DNA from: CAISDH01 sp964398805
GTDB taxonomy: Archaea; Micrarchaeota; Micrarchaeia; Micrarchaeales; Micrarchaeaceae
Reading direction: 5' to 3'
DNA: 34,153 nt
NCBI GenBank assembly: GCA_964398805.1
Contig: CAYNNI010000043.1
Coordinates: forward strand, 1-34,153
A program made the position numbers and the translations under genes. Under the pieces are notes generated by a model, which saw only the letters and a program-made list of their open reading frames with translations, searched no databases and had not been told where the DNA came from. Numbering within the stretch: the first letter of the stretch is position 1; each line of letters opens with the position of its first letter. Of this stretch, positions 15,106 through 23,335 are shown piece by piece.

Positions 15106-15896
15106 ACATGGATATGCGCAAGACCGTGATAATTGTCAAGAAGGGCATCCGGCTGAACAAGCCCGTGCTCCTTGTCGGCCTGCCCGGCATAGGCAATGTC
15201 GGAAAGCTCGTGGCCGAGCACCTCCGGCGGGAGTTCAAAGCGAAGAGGTTCGCGGCGCTCTACTCGCCATACCTGCCGGACAGGGTCTCGATGCTGAAGC
15301 GCGGCACAATACGGCTATCGAACAACAGCTTCTACCTGATCAAGGCGAAGGGCGCATCAGGAAGCGACATAGTGATACTTACCGGAGACGCGCAGGGCGT
15401 CACGCCGCGGGGCAGGTACCTGATAAACTCAAAAATAGTGGACTTCTTCAAGAACAAGCTCAACGGCAAGTTCATATACACCGTAGGCGGTTACAACATA
15501 GGAAACTCCCTCGTGAAGTCTCCGCGCGTGTTCGGCAGCGCCTCCAGCAACAGCGTGGTCGCGCAGTTCAAGGACTCCGGCGTGGTGTTCGGCAAGACTC
15601 GAGGGGCCATAATGGGCTCCGCGGGGCTGGTCGTGGCGTTTGCAAAGATGTACAAGGTCGACGCCATATGCCTCATGGGCGAAACGAGCCTTCTCGATGT
15701 GGATGCGAACGCGGCCAAGGCGGTGCTGTTCGTGCTCGCGAAGAGGCTCGACCTCAAGATAAACACCGCCAAACTCGACAAGATAATAGAGGGCACGGCA
15801 AAGTTCGTCAAGGAGCTCGAGCGCCAGGTCAGCGTTGGAAATCAGCTCGAGCAGTTCCACAGGGAGCCCGAGAGCGGCCCCTCTTACATACGCTAA
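15102..15896 (+). CDS. PAC2 family protein (proteasome assembly chaperone-like)
   Basis: This is the archaeal PAC2/COG2047-type family, related to proteasome-assembly chaperones. It has the opening strand-loop KPVLLVGLPGIGNVGKLVAEHL (the 'G.PG.GNVG' signature, residues 20-41), then DIVILTGDAQG, the YTVGGYNIG loop and the GAIMGSAGLVVAFAKMY stretch. Length 264 is usual. The gene overlaps aIF2-alpha by four bases and stops one base before tRNA-Gly, so tRNA-Gly may be released from its transcript. The family-conserved linkage to aIF2-alpha supports the call. Confidence 0.85.
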   Translation: MNMDMRKTVIIVKKGIRLNKPVLLVGLPGIGNVGKLVAEHLRREFKAKRFAALYSPYLPDRVSMLKRGTIRLSNNSFYLIKAKGASGSDIVILTGDAQGVTPRGRYLINSKIVDFFKNKLNGKFIYTVGGYNIGNSLVKSPRVFGSASSNSVVAQFKDSGVVFGKTRGAIMGSAGLVVAFAKMYKVDAICLMGETSLLDVDANAAKAVLFVLAKRLDLKINTAKLDKIIEGTAKFVKELERQVSVGNQLEQFHREPESGPSYIR

Positions 15897-15897
15897 A

Positions 15898-15987
15898 GCG
15901 GGTATAGTCTAGCCTGGTAGGACGTGAATTCGAAAGAAGCGCAAGCTTCCCAAGCTCATGACCCGGGTTCAAATCCCGGTGCCCGCA
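15898..15987 (+). tRNA. tRNA-Gly(CCC) with a 17-nt intron at position 29/30
   Basis: The acceptor GCGGGTA pairs with TGCCCGC (discriminator A at 15987). The D stem is GTCT/GGAC and the T arm is CCGGG-TTCAAAT-CCCGG. Without removal of 15928-15944 the anticodon stem cannot form; with it, TGAGC-TTCCCAA-GCTCA appears, giving anticodon CCC. A bulge-helix-bulge can be drawn with 3-nt bulges GAA and AAG, a central ACGT/GCGC helix (three of four pairs) and an intron hairpin TTC-GAAA-GAA. The insertion is inside the anticodon stem, a non-canonical place. The alternative of a pseudo-tRNA is unlikely, since all other arms are perfect. Confidence 0.88.
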
Positions 15988-16030
15988 TAACTGCTAAATA
16001 GCCAGAGAAGCAAGGCATCTCAGTTATTTT

Positions 16031-16612
16031 ATGGCGGAGATGGAAATTCTTGTTGAGGGATATGCCAAAGAAGTCCGCAGGGGATGGCTGGCGAGTTCAT
16101 CTGCAGTTTTAATCAAATCCAAAGGCAAAAACATAATCGCGGACCCAGGCTGCAGCAGGGGCAAGCTGCTAAAAGCACTGGAAAGCAGGAGCCTGGCGCC
16201 ATCAGATATGGATTTCGTCTTTCTTTCTCACGGCCATGTGGACCACGCGTTGTTGGCGGGGCTTTTTGAGAATGCGGAAATCGTAACCTTCGAAAATTTG
16301 ATGTACAAGAAGGACCTGCAGCTAGAGTTCGCCAAAAGAGTACTGGGCCCCGACACCTGCGTTATCGAGACCCCAGGCCACACGGCAGAGCACTGCTCGC
16401 TCGTAGTAAAAACAAGGGCGGGCGCATGCGTTATTGCTGGAGACGTCTTCTGGTGGGCAGACGGGAAAAAGCAAAAAGTCGACATAAACAAAATAGACGA
16501 TGCGCATCCAAAGGAACTCAACATGGAAGAGCTAATCAAATCCCGCAAGAGGGTCTTGAAAATTGCAGACTACGTGATTCCGGGGCACGGCAAGATGTTC
16601 AAGGTGGACTGA
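16031..16612 (+). CDS. Metallo-beta-lactamase-fold hydrolase
   Basis: The 193-residue protein carries the full metal site: S-H-G-H-V-D-H (H67, H69, D71, H72), H117 in TPGHTAEH, D138 in AGDVFWW and H186 in IPGHGKMF. This is the minimal single-domain version of the fold, as in small archaeal thioesterase-like and MBLAC1-like proteins, so a hydrolase of thioesters, phosphodiesters or lactones is possible. The substrate is not readable from sequence. It ends ten bases before lipA on the same strand, which might link it to lipoate or acyl chemistry, but this is only a positional hint. Confidence 0.85.
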   Translation: MAEMEILVEGYAKEVRRGWLASSSAVLIKSKGKNIIADPGCSRGKLLKALESRSLAPSDMDFVFLSHGHVDHALLAGLFENAEIVTFENLMYKKDLQLEFAKRVLGPDTCVIETPGHTAEHCSLVVKTRAGACVIAGDVFWWADGKKQKVDINKIDDAHPKELNMEELIKSRKRVLKIADYVIPGHGKMFKVD

Positions 16613-16622
16613 GGCGATCGCG

Positions 16623-17504
16623 ATGGGAAAACCAGACTGGCTTACGATACGGCCCGCTTCCACAGAAAAGTACTCCGGAATAAAGCACACAATCGAATCC
16701 CTGGGCCTCCATACCGTTTGCACCGAGGCGCGGTGCCCCAACACCGCAGAATGCTGGAGTTCCGGCACCGCAACGTTCCTCATCCTCGGCGGCGCATGCA
16801 CTAGAGGCTGCAGGTTCTGTTCGGTTCCTAAGCGAGCCCACGGAGATACTGTCGACGCGGCCGAGCCCGCAAAACTGGCAAGGGTCATAAGCGAATGGCG
16901 CCTGCCTTATGCGGTGCTTACCTCAGTATGCAGGGATGACCTGCCCGACCAAGGCTCCGATCATTTTGCAGAGTGCATACGCACAATAAAGCAGTCAAAT
17001 CCCAAAACGGTTGTAGAGGTCCTGATTCCCGATTTCCGCTGCGATGAAAACGCCCTGCGCCGCATTATCGGTGCGGGCCCTGATGTCATAGGACACAACG
17101 TCGAGACTGTGGAGTCGCTGTCCTCGAAGCTCAGGGACGCTCGCGCGTCATATTCGTTGTCGCTCCGCACGCTCAAGAAGATAAAGGCGCTCGCCCCCCA
17201 AATTTATACGAAATCGGCATTCATGCTGGGTCTTGGCGAGAGCGAACGCGATATCCTGCAAACGATGCGCGACCTGCGCAAAGCGGGTGTGGACTTTCTT
17301 GCCATCGGGCAATACCTGAGTCCAGGCGCGACCAACGTGAAGGTCGCAGATTACATAGAACCGGAAGAGTTCGAAAGGTGCAGAAGGGCAGCCGCGGAGC
17401 TCGGATTCCTCTACGTGGCATCGGGGCCTTTTGTAAGGAGCTCTTACAAGTCAGGAGAGTACTTCGCAAGAATGCTGACGGAGAGCAAGTTTGTTAGCGC
17501 ATGA
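16623..17504 (+). CDS. lipA: Lipoyl synthase
   Basis: LipA inserts two sulfur atoms into octanoyl groups on lipoyl domains. The auxiliary [4Fe-4S] ligands are C33, C38 and C44 (CTEARCPN..EC). The radical SAM cluster ligands are C59, C63 and C66 (CTRGCRFC), and the C-terminal RSSY serine that ligates the auxiliary cluster is present (VRSSYKSGEYF). The order of the two clusters and the 293-residue length are those of canonical LipA, not of the split LipS1/LipS2 type found in many archaea. Its 3' end overlaps the convergent lplA by 11 bases, so synthesis and attachment genes face each other. Confidence 0.95.
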   Translation: MGKPDWLTIRPASTEKYSGIKHTIESLGLHTVCTEARCPNTAECWSSGTATFLILGGACTRGCRFCSVPKRAHGDTVDAAEPAKLARVISEWRLPYAVLTSVCRDDLPDQGSDHFAECIRTIKQSNPKTVVEVLIPDFRCDENALRRIIGAGPDVIGHNVETVESLSSKLRDARASYSLSLRTLKKIKALAPQIYTKSAFMLGLGESERDILQTMRDLRKAGVDFLAIGQYLSPGATNVKVADYIEPEEFERCRRAAAELGFLYVASGPFVRSSYKSGEYFARMLTESKFVSA

Positions 17505-18240
17505 AGTTCCATGCGTCGGTCTTGTAAGTATTTTTGATGAGCCTGCCTATATCTTCCAGCTCATCAGGATCCAGTGCGCCCATCTGGTGCTCCTTCCCTT
17601 TAACGAAGCTTTCGAGCAGCGCCTCATAAAGATCTCCCCTGCTAGCGCCAGAATGGTCGCGAACACAAGTCACGCGATCCCTGACATCCTTTATCATCTT
17701 GTCTGAGATCTTCTCGCTGCTTACTTTCAGCAGAGAGAACATCTTTTCTGGATCGAAGCCGTAAAGTACCGTGCCATGCTGCAGCACAATCCCCTCATGC
17801 CTCGACTGGGCGTTCCCAGATATCTTCCTTCCTCCGACAACTATATCATTTATCGGGGCGAAATCAGCGCCGATTCCCAGCGAGGATAGCGCGTCAACTA
17901 TCCAGCCGCAGATGACCTTGTAGCTCTCTATTACGTTCTTCGGGAAAAGGTCCTCGGGAGCTATGACGCTATACGTGATCTCGCCTTCAGAGTCGTGATA
18001 GACTGCGCCACCCCCCGTTTTGCGCCTTACGTAATCAACGCCGAGCGCTCTACACTTATCCACGTCTACCTCATCAATCATCGATTGGAAGTGGCCGATC
18101 GAGACCGCGCTCGGCTTCCATGTATAGAACCTTATCGTGGGATCCGCACGCCCCGCGTGCACCATGGAACCTATCGCTTCGTCCGCTGCCATGTTGAAAT
18201 ATGCATCGTGCGTCTCCAAGCCTATGATCCGCCACCTCAT
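17494..18240 (-). CDS. lplA: Lipoate-protein ligase, catalytic part (LplA)
   Basis: This is the large subunit of a split lipoate ligase, which adenylates lipoate or octanoate and transfers it to a lysine on lipoyl domains. The signatures are RRKTGGGAVYHD (residues 72-83) and GGRKISGNAQ with the catalytic Lys (K139). The 248-residue product lacks the C-terminal accessory domain of E. coli LplA. That domain is encoded by the adjacent lplB, with which it overlaps by four bases (ATGA). The same split is known from Thermoplasma acidophilum. Confidence 0.93.
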   Translation of the reverse strand: MRWRIIGLETHDAYFNMAADEAIGSMVHAGRADPTIRFYTWKPSAVSIGHFQSMIDEVDVDKCRALGVDYVRRKTGGGAVYHDSEGEITYSVIAPEDLFPKNVIESYKVICGWIVDALSSLGIGADFAPINDIVVGGRKISGNAQSRHEGIVLQHGTVLYGFDPEKMFSLLKVSSEKISDKMIKDVRDRVTCVRDHSGASRGDLYEALLESFVKGKEHQMGALDPDELEDIGRLIKNTYKTDAWNFMR

Positions 18241-18521
18241 CTTATCGCCATCTTTATCGTCTGCGCAATTGCGTCAGGTGTGATGCCTACCATCTGTATG
18301 CCATTTTTCGCAACGACCGCATCTATCCTCTTAGAAATCTCACCAGAATCCAAACCGACCGGCGTCCCTATCAGCGCAGCTTCTATTTTCGGCAGCGAAT
18401 CTTCAGGGAACAGGAAGAAGTCGCCCAGTATCTGGATATCTCTCAGCTCGCTATCGAACTTTACCTTCACAGCAAGCAGCTTCCCTCCCGGAATCTTTTG
18501 TTTCGCGGTCCCTTCCAGCAT
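18237..18521 (-). CDS. lplB: Lipoate-protein ligase, accessory subunit (LplB)
   Basis: The 94-residue product corresponds to the C-terminal accessory domain of bacterial LplA. It has GGKLLAVKVKFD near the N-terminus, the IQILGDFFLFPED segment, and a closing helix. In Thermoplasma both parts are needed for adenylation activity. It sits directly upstream of lplA, overlapping as ATGA, and seven bases downstream of the HAM1 gene, so all are in one unit. The family is small and divergent, but the context makes the call firm. Confidence 0.85.
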   Translation of the reverse strand: MLEGTAKQKIPGGKLLAVKVKFDSELRDIQILGDFFLFPEDSLPKIEAALIGTPVGLDSGEISKRIDAVVAKNGIQMVGITPDAIAQTIKMAIR

Positions 18522-18527
18522 ACGCTA

Positions 18528-19067
18528 TCACCTATTTCTTGAAATGAACACGGCCAGCTTTCCAAACGCAAGGCTTCGGTGGCTCATTTTGCTCTTTTCC
18601 CCGATGGCCATTTCCCCGTACGTCTTGTCCCCGCCTTCCGGAAGGAATACGGGGTCCCATCCAAATCCTGCCTTCCCCCTGGGCGGCACTATAAATCCGC
18701 GGACGCTGCCTTCAAAGAATCGCATCCTCCCTTTGGATTCGGCATAGCCCACAGTGCATCTGGCTTCCGCATGGCTGTCTCCGAGCTTTTCAGCCATTTT
18801 ATATATGCCTTCTGGCCCCAGCGCCTCGAGGAACCACTTGATCAGCGGGCCGGGCAGGCCGTTGAGGCATTTCAAATGCAGCGAAACGTCCTCGACAACA
18901 AGATTGCTGCCCCTATATCGCAGCCCCTCCAGGAGTTTGTGCCTGACTATCTCTTTCGGGTCGCTGTTCTGTATCTCCGGAAGGTCTACATCAAGCTGTT
19001 CCACGTCCTTAAGTATCGCCTTTACCTCCCTGAACTTGTTCTTGTTTCCGGTGACCAGGTACAACAT
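18528..19067 (-). CDS. XTP/dITP pyrophosphatase (HAM1/RdgB family)
   Basis: HAM1 enzymes remove non-canonical purine nucleotides (ITP, XTP) by hydrolysing them to monophosphates. The N-terminus MLYLVTGNKNKFREVKAIL has the substrate-binding T-G-N-x-x-K. The VVEDVSLHLKCLNGLPGP motif contains the catalytic acidic residue followed by the family's 'L.G.PG' loop, and GFGWDPVFLPEG with the later SHR segment completes the set. I choose the ATG at 19067, because the open frame starting at 19085 overlaps the aminopeptidase end and its first six residues are not family-like. Length is then 179. Confidence 0.93.
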   Translation of the reverse strand: MLYLVTGNKNKFREVKAILKDVEQLDVDLPEIQNSDPKEIVRHKLLEGLRYRGSNLVVEDVSLHLKCLNGLPGPLIKWFLEALGPEGIYKMAEKLGDSHAEARCTVGYAESKGRMRFFEGSVRGFIVPPRGKAGFGWDPVFLPEGGDKTYGEMAIGEKSKMSHRSLAFGKLAVFISRNR

Positions 19068-19074
19068 TTCATCA

Positions 19075-21603
19075 TCACAGCCCATTCTTTTTCATAAAGG
19101 CGAGGTTCGCCTCAATCTTTTCAAGCGTCTGCGCCAGCGGCCTCTTTATGTCATCGCGAAGATTGGAGCTTTTCCCAAAGAAACTTTTGAAATCGGAATA
19201 CATACGCACGTCATTCATTCCATCAAAACATTCCACAAAACCGCTGAGCATGAGGGTTCCAAGGGGGTATCTCGCCATCAGTATCCTCCAGTTGCCCTTT
19301 ACCCATTTCCAAAGGGCGCCCTGGGTTCCGGGAAGCTCTGATTCGACCGCAGGTATCACAAAGGAATCCTGGAGCTTTACTGCCCCAGAGAGCGAAAATC
19401 CAAGCGCGGACTTCAGGTTAGCGGCACCCACAGTGCCCAGCGCGACCAGCAGGCGCCTCTTCTCTTCAGGTACCTGCTCTTTTTCATAGAGCGCCCTGAA
19501 GGCCGCATATGCGCCCGCCTTGTTGAACGCGACGACTCTGTACACCGAAGAGCGCAGGTCGGAATCTATTCTGCTCCCGCTCTTCAGGTATGCGAAAAAC
19601 ATGCCGGCACACCTATTCACGACTGCCACATCCCCCACCAGGCCAAGAGCGGATATGCAGGCCGAGCGCAAGATGATTTCCAGCGTTCCGTCGCGCGGTC
19701 TGCGAGACCACGTAAGCTTGCCCAAAAGCACATTCCCATACTCAGATACGGTCTTAGCCACCCTCTCCTTCAGCCTGCCCGAGGTCATGGCATGCAGCCA
19801 TTGTAGCTGCCCCAGCACGCTGACGTTGAGCAGCGGGTCGTAAGCCGGGCAGTATTCGCTTACGAAATCCAGATAGTCCGCGACAGGCTCCCGCCCTGAC
19901 CTTGCAAGGACAAAAAGATCCGATACGATTCCCCAGGCATCACGGTTTCTGATACGGCCCGAACGTATTGCTGCCCCAAGCCTTCCGAGCATGGCTTTGG
20001 GGTACTTCACCCTGTAGAATCCGGCCTGCGAATAGTTCAATTTTATCCATTTGGCTCCGCCAATCCGTATCTTTGCGGTCTTGCCGAGCATCAGCATTCT
20101 TCTGTCCGGTTCGCCTTGCGCTTTGTAGTGCACGGGTATCCTCCATGCGAGAGACCCCTTTATCGTGCTCGAAAGCGTGAACCTGTCCTGCGCAAGCCGC
20201 AGCCAATCCCCCGCCTCGGATACCTCTATTATAGGATACCCTGGCCGCTCGATCCACTCCTTTGCGATCTCCTCAGTTTTCAAGATCCCTTCCTTCCGGG
20301 CGGCTGCTCCTATTGCCTTCCAGAGGTCCTCCTTCGTGGCATTCGCGTAAGACTTGCTCTTGAGATAGCTGTGCAGGCCCGCGCGGAACGCGCCCTCGCC
20401 AACGTAATCCTCCAGCATGTAAAGGATGGCGCTGCCCTTGGAATAGCTTATCCCAGGATCGAACATCTGCTCAATCTCCGCAGGATTCCTCACGTGCGCG
20501 TTTATAGACCGGGTCGACCTGAGCTGGTCCGTGCTCATCGCCGTAGACATCCTCCCGACCAGCTGCTGGTCGCGCATGTGCCACTCGGGAAACAGCGCGT
20601 CAGGCGCGTTGCATTCCATGAGCGAGGCGAAGCTCTCATTGAGCCAAAGGTCGTCCCACCACTTCATCGTGACCAGGTCTCCAAACCACTGGTGCGCCAT
20701 TTCATGCGCAACTATCACGGCCACGGTCTGCTTGTACTGCAGCGAGCTCTTCTTCTCGTCCCCCAGCAGCGCCACCTCCCGGAATGCCATCGCGCCCCAG
20801 TTTTCCATCGCGCCCGCGGCGAAGTCGGGCACCGCTATCATGTCCAGCTTTGGCAGGGGGTAGTCTACGCCGAAATACCCTTGGTAGAACTTAAGCAGTT
20901 TTGATGCGAAGCCCAGAGCCAGATTTGCCAAGTTGGCGCGCCCAGGAACCGCTGCTAGGCGGAGCAGTGTCTTCCCCGCCTTTTTGGCCCGGAACTCGAA
21001 GTTTCCAACTCCGATGTAAAGCAGGTAGCAGCTCATCCTCGGCGTTTCATAGAACACCACGAGCTTCTTATCCCCTGCCAGGTCTTTCGCCCTCTTTATC
21101 GGCATGTTGGATATGGCATCGTATTTCCTGTCCACAATGAAGCGCAGGTCGAACCTCGCTTTCTTCTCAGGTTCATCGAAGCACGGGAAGACGGACCGCG
21201 CCCCGATGGGCTCCATCTGCGTGGTCAGCAAGTAGCGCGCCTCGCCTCCGACCGCGTAGCTGCTCCTATAGAACCCGATCATGCTGTCGTTGTTCTTCCC
21301 GGAAAACTTTAGGTGCACTTTGGCAGCTCCGGATATCATTTTCGAGAGCCGCAGGGTCAACACATCCCTGAGCCTATCGAAGGAGATTCTCGGCAGGTAC
21401 GTCTTTCCCTTCGAAACTATGCCAGCGGCCTCGATTGTCAGGTCTTTTGAGTTCAGCCTGATCTCTTTCGTCGGCCTTCTGATCCTGATATCAATCGTTT
21501 CTTCGCCTTCGAAAACGAAACGCACGAGGTCAGTTTTCATGGTTAGTGTATAGCGCCCAGGCACGACATTATTTCCGAGCGCCCATACGTCTCCGGCGTC
21601 CAC
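19075..21603 (-). CDS. M1 family zinc aminopeptidase (tricorn-interacting factor F2/F3-like)
   Basis: This peptidase trims N-terminal residues of oligopeptides, for example products of the proteasome. It has the exopeptidase motif GAMENWGA (residues 264-271), the zinc site H300-E-M-A-H304 with E323 18 residues later (LWLNESFA), and the N-terminal QMEP loop near 129-132. The 842-residue length fits the four-domain family without the long bacterial extension. The start is a GTG at 21603; the next in-frame ATG (21540) would cut into the N-terminal beta domain. No signal peptide is seen, so it is cytoplasmic. It leads a unit with the HAM1, lplB and lplA genes. Confidence 0.94.
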   Translation of the reverse strand: MDAGDVWALGNNVVPGRYTLTMKTDLVRFVFEGEETIDIRIRRPTKEIRLNSKDLTIEAAGIVSKGKTYLPRISFDRLRDVLTLRLSKMISGAAKVHLKFSGKNNDSMIGFYRSSYAVGGEARYLLTTQMEPIGARSVFPCFDEPEKKARFDLRFIVDRKYDAISNMPIKRAKDLAGDKKLVVFYETPRMSCYLLYIGVGNFEFRAKKAGKTLLRLAAVPGRANLANLALGFASKLLKFYQGYFGVDYPLPKLDMIAVPDFAAGAMENWGAMAFREVALLGDEKKSSLQYKQTVAVIVAHEMAHQWFGDLVTMKWWDDLWLNESFASLMECNAPDALFPEWHMRDQQLVGRMSTAMSTDQLRSTRSINAHVRNPAEIEQMFDPGISYSKGSAILYMLEDYVGEGAFRAGLHSYLKSKSYANATKEDLWKAIGAAARKEGILKTEEIAKEWIERPGYPIIEVSEAGDWLRLAQDRFTLSSTIKGSLAWRIPVHYKAQGEPDRRMLMLGKTAKIRIGGAKWIKLNYSQAGFYRVKYPKAMLGRLGAAIRSGRIRNRDAWGIVSDLFVLARSGREPVADYLDFVSEYCPAYDPLLNVSVLGQLQWLHAMTSGRLKERVAKTVSEYGNVLLGKLTWSRRPRDGTLEIILRSACISALGLVGDVAVVNRCAGMFFAYLKSGSRIDSDLRSSVYRVVAFNKAGAYAAFRALYEKEQVPEEKRRLLVALGTVGAANLKSALGFSLSGAVKLQDSFVIPAVESELPGTQGALWKWVKGNWRILMARYPLGTLMLSGFVECFDGMNDVRMYSDFKSFFGKSSNLRDDIKRPLAQTLEKIEANLAFMKKNGL

Positions 21604-21617
21604 AAGACCACTGGCAA

Positions 21618-21640
21618 GGTATTTAACTTAATTTTAATAT
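21618..21640. promoter_or_regulatory. Shared AT-rich promoter between the aminopeptidase and M24 peptidase
   Basis: The plus strand reads GGTATTTAACTTA (21619-21630) and the minus strand offers TTAAGTTAAATACC. Both give box A sites at the right distance for nearly leaderless starts: 21657 on the plus strand and 21603 on the minus strand. The two peptidase genes may therefore be co-regulated. Confidence 0.5.
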
Positions 21641-21656
21641 GCTTATGTGTGGATTC

Positions 21657-22742
21657 ATGGATAGCGTCAGGCACAGGCTAGACAAATTCTTCGCCAAGTC
21701 CGAGGCACGCGCGCTTGTGCTCGTTAACGTCTCAACTCCGGATCCGAATTTCCTATACTTCACCGGATTCACCAGCGGGCTTTTCGAGGACAACTTCCTG
21801 GTCGTGAGGAAGCGCGGGCTCACTCTGTTTACGAACACCCTGGAATACGGCGCCGCCCTGGCTCAAAGGCCGCGCGAGATGAAGATCATAGTTGTCAGAA
21901 AGCGGAAGGAACTGGTAAGCGGCCTTCGGGCCGCGCTCAGGGGCAGGAGAGTATGCCTGAACTACGATTTTATTCCGGTGCGCTACTTCAATTTTATCGA
22001 AGGCGTCGTCGGGCCGAAAAGGCTCTGCGATGCGGCATCCGACCTCGATTCCACCAGATTGGTGAAAGATGCCGGCGAAATACGCGCTCTCTCGGAAGGG
22101 GCTTCGATAACAAAGTATGCCATGTCGCAGATAATGCGTTTTGCGAGGGTGGGCATGACCGAAAAGCAGCTTGCGGCAATATTCACGAACATGATGATGG
22201 AGCGCGGAGCGCAGGCGCCGTCGTTCCGCACCATAGTGTCTTTCGGGAAGAACGCCGCGATACCCCATCACACTCCGGACGACACCGCGCTATCGCGCAA
22301 CGAGCTTGTGCTGATAGACGCCGGAGCGAAGGTTCGCAACTACTGCTCCGACATCACAAGGACCTTCATCTTCAGGCCGGATAAGGGCAGCGCCTACTAC
22401 GCAAAGGCCATGCGCATGATCGAGACGGTGAGGAAGGCCCAGCGCGCAGCCATGTCGCTGATGAAGGACGGAGCTGCCGGAAAGGACGTCCACATCGCCG
22501 CAGAAAACACGATAAACAATTCGAGCGGCGGCGCGTACAAAGGCAAGTTCATACACTCAGTAAGTCATTCCGTTGGACTGAACACGCACGATGGCGACGT
22601 TGCCCTGGGTCCCACGACGTCGCTGGTGCTAAAGAGCGGGATGGTGCTCAGCTGCGAGCCCGGCATATACGTGCAGGGCTTCGGCGGAGTCCGCATAGAG
22701 GACGACATACTGGTGACAAAGTCGGGCCCGAAGGTACTGTAG
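21657..22742 (+). CDS. pepQ: Xaa-Pro aminopeptidase/dipeptidase, M24 family
   Basis: M24 enzymes cleave Xaa-Pro bonds using two metal ions. The creatinase-like N-terminal domain (residues 1-130) is followed by the pita-bread domain with the metal ligands: D in LVLIDAGAKV, D in NYCSDITRTF, H in HSVGLNTHDG, E in SCEPGIYV and E in GGVRIEDD. Total length (361) is standard. The frame is open from an ATG at 21639, but box A at 21619-21630 would place the transcript start near 21650, so I choose the ATG at 21657 (MDSVRHRLD). It is divergent from the M1 aminopeptidase, suggesting a common peptide-degradation role. Confidence 0.92.
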   Translation: MDSVRHRLDKFFAKSEARALVLVNVSTPDPNFLYFTGFTSGLFEDNFLVVRKRGLTLFTNTLEYGAALAQRPREMKIIVVRKRKELVSGLRAALRGRRVCLNYDFIPVRYFNFIEGVVGPKRLCDAASDLDSTRLVKDAGEIRALSEGASITKYAMSQIMRFARVGMTEKQLAAIFTNMMMERGAQAPSFRTIVSFGKNAAIPHHTPDDTALSRNELVLIDAGAKVRNYCSDITRTFIFRPDKGSAYYAKAMRMIETVRKAQRAAMSLMKDGAAGKDVHIAAENTINNSSGGAYKGKFIHSVSHSVGLNTHDGDVALGPTTSLVLKSGMVLSCEPGIYVQGFGGVRIEDDILVTKSGPKVL

Positions 22743-22752
22743 TCAAAAGGCG

Positions 22753-23335
22753 ATGCCGATGGCAAAAATAAGAATACTGGCTTTTGGGGCGAGCCTGAGA
22801 AAAGGCTCATACAGCATGATGGTCCAGAACTCGCTCCCCGCGCTCGCCCCCGAAGGTGCGGAGGTTGCGGCGTTCGCGCTTGATGGCATACCCGCGTTTA
22901 ACCAGGATCTTGAGGCCAGCATGCCAGCCAAGGTTCTCGAGTTCAAAGCCGCGACAGTGGGCGCGGACGCGGTGGTCATCGTCACTCCGGAATACAACTA
23001 CTCGATGCCGGGCTACCTGAAAAACGCGATAGACTGGGCGTCAAGGCCTTACGGAAGCAACTCCCTCGACGGGAAGCCGGCAGCAATAATAAGCACCTCT
23101 CCGGGCGCGCTCGGCGGCTCACGGGCAAACTACCATCTCAGGCAGTCCTTCATATTCCTCAACGTGCGCACCTTCAACAAGCCCGAAGCAATAATACCGC
23201 AAGACGCGCCAGAAGGCAAAGGACGGCGCGCTGTCCGACGAAAAGACCGTTGAAGTGGTCAAGAGGCTGCTCCAGAACCTCGTGCAGCTCGCCCAGGAGC
23301 CCAAAAGCAGCGATGCGCCTACCAGAACTCGTTGA
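22753..23335 (+). pseudogene. NADPH-dependent FMN reductase, frameshifted near the 3' end
   Basis: The flavodoxin-like protein opens with ILAFGASLRKGSYSMMVQN (the FMN phosphate loop G-x-S-x-R-x-x-S) and has TPEYNYSMPGYLKNAIDW, the family motif. The first frame then stops early as ...PQDAPEGKGRRAVRRKDR. The next frame continues with the expected C-terminus (KDGALSDEKTVEVVKRLLQNLVQ, to a TGA at 23333-23335). A one-base insertion, or an equivalent shift, around 23195-23215 explains it. The shift is late, so the fold may survive, or it may be a sequencing error. The repaired product would be about 190 residues, the family's size. It follows pepQ closely. Confidence 0.75.
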
